A DNA stretch of 64,000 nucleotides, from the NCBI GenBank assembly GCA_022072085.1, contig JAJVII010000004.1:62001-126000 (forward strand), written 5' to 3'. The number at the start of each line of letters is the position of its first letter. Within the stretch, counting starts at the first letter, position 1. Source of the stretch: Phycisphaerae bacterium (GTDB lineage Bacteria; Planctomycetota; Phycisphaerae; JAJVII01). The translations under genes and the position numbers were made by a program. The notes beneath the pieces are model-generated. The model did no database searches, was not told the origin of the DNA, and was given only the letters and a program-made list of their open reading frames with translations. Below are positions 62,863-64,000 of this stretch, piece after piece.

Positions 62863-63318
62863 ATGCCCTCAGGGGGCATCGAAATGTACGGAAAGATTCA
62901 AATTCGAAATTGCGAGCGGGGCCTCTGGTTCCGCGGAAACGAATACCACGAGCTTCTGGGCCCGGGCGTCTACCAGTTCGTCAGCAACCAGTGGGACGCG
63001 GCCCGTGACTTCGTCGAGGTGGTCAACATCGCCCGCGACACGAAGTTCGAGCACCCGCGGCTGGACTCGATGCTGCACGACACCGTGATGCGCGACGCGC
63101 TGGAGATCGTTGAGGTCGGCCCCGGCCGGCGGGCCCTGGTCTGGAAGGGCGAACGCCTGGGCTGGAACGTCGGCCCCGGCCGTCACGCCTTCTGGCGCGA
63201 CCCCTATCCGCTCCGCGTCGAGATCGTGGACGTCGGCCGGTCGCGCGTTGACCTGCCCAAGCCCGGCGCGAGCCTTCGCATCGCGCCCGCCAGGCGACGC
63301 CCGCTGGGCGTGGGGTAA
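62863..63318 (+). CDS. Truncated slipin-like (SPFH N-terminal lobes only) protein
   Basis: The 151-residue protein contains two consecutive copies of the small beta lobe found at the N terminus of bacterial slipins: ERGLWFRGNEYHELLGPGVY and RALVWKGERLGWNVGPGRHA. The SPFH core and coiled-coil tail that normally follow are missing. The frame ends in basic Arg/Pro residues, and the next gene is on the opposite strand, so the loss is not a simple frameshift. The start at 62863 is preferred for its AAGGA site; ATG 62884 is possible. It could be a stand-alone lobe protein or a remnant. Confidence 0.5.
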   Translation: MPSGGIEMYGKIQIRNCERGLWFRGNEYHELLGPGVYQFVSNQWDAARDFVEVVNIARDTKFEHPRLDSMLHDTVMRDALEIVEVGPGRRALVWKGERLGWNVGPGRHAFWRDPYPLRVEIVDVGRSRVDLPKPGASLRIAPARRRPLGVG

Positions 63319-63825
63319 TCACTTTTCCGCATCGTCCGCCGGCGGGTCGCCGTCCGATGGGGCGGCGTCATCGCCCTCGGTCTGTTCGCCGGACGGGCCG
63401 AACGCTTCGCGGAAGCCGTCGGCGATCGCCTGGCCGATGCCTTCCATCGCCCCGGCCATCGCGCCGGCGATTTGCTCCAGCGACCCGCCGAGCAGCCGCT
63501 CCATCGACGCGCCCAGGTCAAACTTCCACTGGCCCTCTTCCCGCACCATCAGGCAGGGCAGTTCCATCATGGGCGGCCCGCCGGGCGGCGTGTCAGGCTG
63601 ATACAGCGCGACGGGGATGAGAAAGCCCTCGCCGTCGGGCTGCGGCCGGCCCATTGTGCAGGTGGCCCCCTCGGGCGATGCGTCGGCCTTCATGTTGCCC
63701 GACTCCAGCGTGCCGCGGGTCACGCAGGCCTTCATAGTCTCCTCGTCGTGGCGCATCCCGGCGTCGAGGAACGTCTGGAGCACGCGGGCCGCGTCGGCGG
63801 ATGCGTCGGCCGGCAGATTGGACAT
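63319..63825 (-). CDS. Hypothetical protein with acidic C-terminal tail
   Basis: The 168-residue product has an N-terminal alpha/beta part with LQTFLDAGMRHDEETMKACVTRG that resembles DUF4019- or NTF2-like folds. A glycine/alanine-rich helix follows (LEQIAGAMAGAMEGIGQAIADG), then an acidic, Pro-rich tail. No catalytic motif is visible. The ATG at 63825 has a GGAG site at the right distance; a GTG at 63834 is the alternative. The gene faces the slipin-like gene tail to tail, with adjacent stops. Confidence 0.6.
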   Translation of the reverse strand: MSNLPADASADAARVLQTFLDAGMRHDEETMKACVTRGTLESGNMKADASPEGATCTMGRPQPDGEGFLIPVALYQPDTPPGGPPMMELPCLMVREEGQWKFDLGASMERLLGGSLEQIAGAMAGAMEGIGQAIADGFREAFGPSGEQTEGDDAAPSDGDPPADDAEK

Positions 63826-64000
63826 AAGGTTCACTCCAGTGTTCGGTGCGACCGGCTTCGGCTCTCTGTCGGCCGGCGCCCGGCCGAACGGGACATTCTA
63901 GCGCTGCCGGCGGCCAAACGTCGCGTCCTTCGCCGGGATATTCGCTTGTGCCGGCCGGCGCCGGCCCGCATAATGCACGCGCCTGGTCGAACCACACCCT
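63826..64000. other. End of window, no gene seen
   Basis: No complete gene is visible. A possible plus-strand promoter (a TTGTGC near 63945 and a CATAAT near 63970) may belong to a gene beyond the window. Confidence 0.3.

Overview
The window is GC-rich bacterial DNA with G or C at most third codon positions. It suggests an uncultured Planctomycetota-type bacterium (PVC group, perhaps Phycisphaerae). The reasons are the diaminopimelate route with an LL-DAP aminotransferase (dapL) and lysA, a formylglycine-type sulfatase beside secreted PcRGLX/YetA-like and GH123-like proteins, a tandem pair of Gfo/Idh/MocA oxidoreductases, a TatC with a long periplasmic insert, and a VIT/vWA secreted protein. 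The taxonomic call is inference; no rRNA is present.

Layout. 1-11 kb: an A-type Fe-S carrier, lysA, a sugar-isomerase-like TIM barrel, glycerate kinase and the gltB-gltD glutamate synthase operon. 10.7-16.3 kb: a double CDGSH protein, nrdR, a URO-D/methyltransferase-like protein, a putative lipoprotein and a VIT-vWA protein. 16.5-20.1 kb: a two-gene operon, unusual in my reading, made of a PTS EIIA domain fused to an opine-dehydrogenase-type enzyme, then a cobalamin-binding domain fused to a glutamate-mutase-epsilon-like barrel. 20.1-26.6 kb: a 27-residue membrane peptide, gph, a PD-(D/E)XK-like protein, rho, coaE and polA. 27-33 kb: a coiled-coil membrane protein, pyruvoyl arginine decarboxylase with agmatinase (arginine to putrescine), acylphosphatase, an ABC-2 permease and an Nth-like glycosylase. 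33-46 kb: pit and its DUF47/PhoU-like partner behind a Pho-box-like repeat, tatC, a PilZ protein, a cobA-hemD fusion overlapping the Gfo/Idh pair, ilvB with a probable attenuator leader, and dapL. 46.4-53.4 kb: tRNA-Asp, then the sulfatase and carbohydrate genes. 53.5-62.5 kb: a receiver-less sigma-54 activator diverging from a near-consensus sigma-54 promoter. That promoter reads into one operon of response regulator, histidine kinase, HoxEFUYH (group 3d NAD-coupled [NiFe] hydrogenase) and its maturation protease. The last 1.5 kb hold a truncated slipin-like protein and a hypothetical gene.

Two structural themes cut across the window. At least six intergenic sites just 3' of stop codons carry pairs of inverted arms built from short reiterated words, with a different word at each site. 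Separately, two extragenic palindromes share a 20-base core but have unrelated, internally complementary outer arms. The strongest candidates for undescribed biology are the EIIA-opine dehydrogenase/B12-mutase pair, the inverted-word elements, and the sigma-54/CRP-like control region of the hydrogenase operon.
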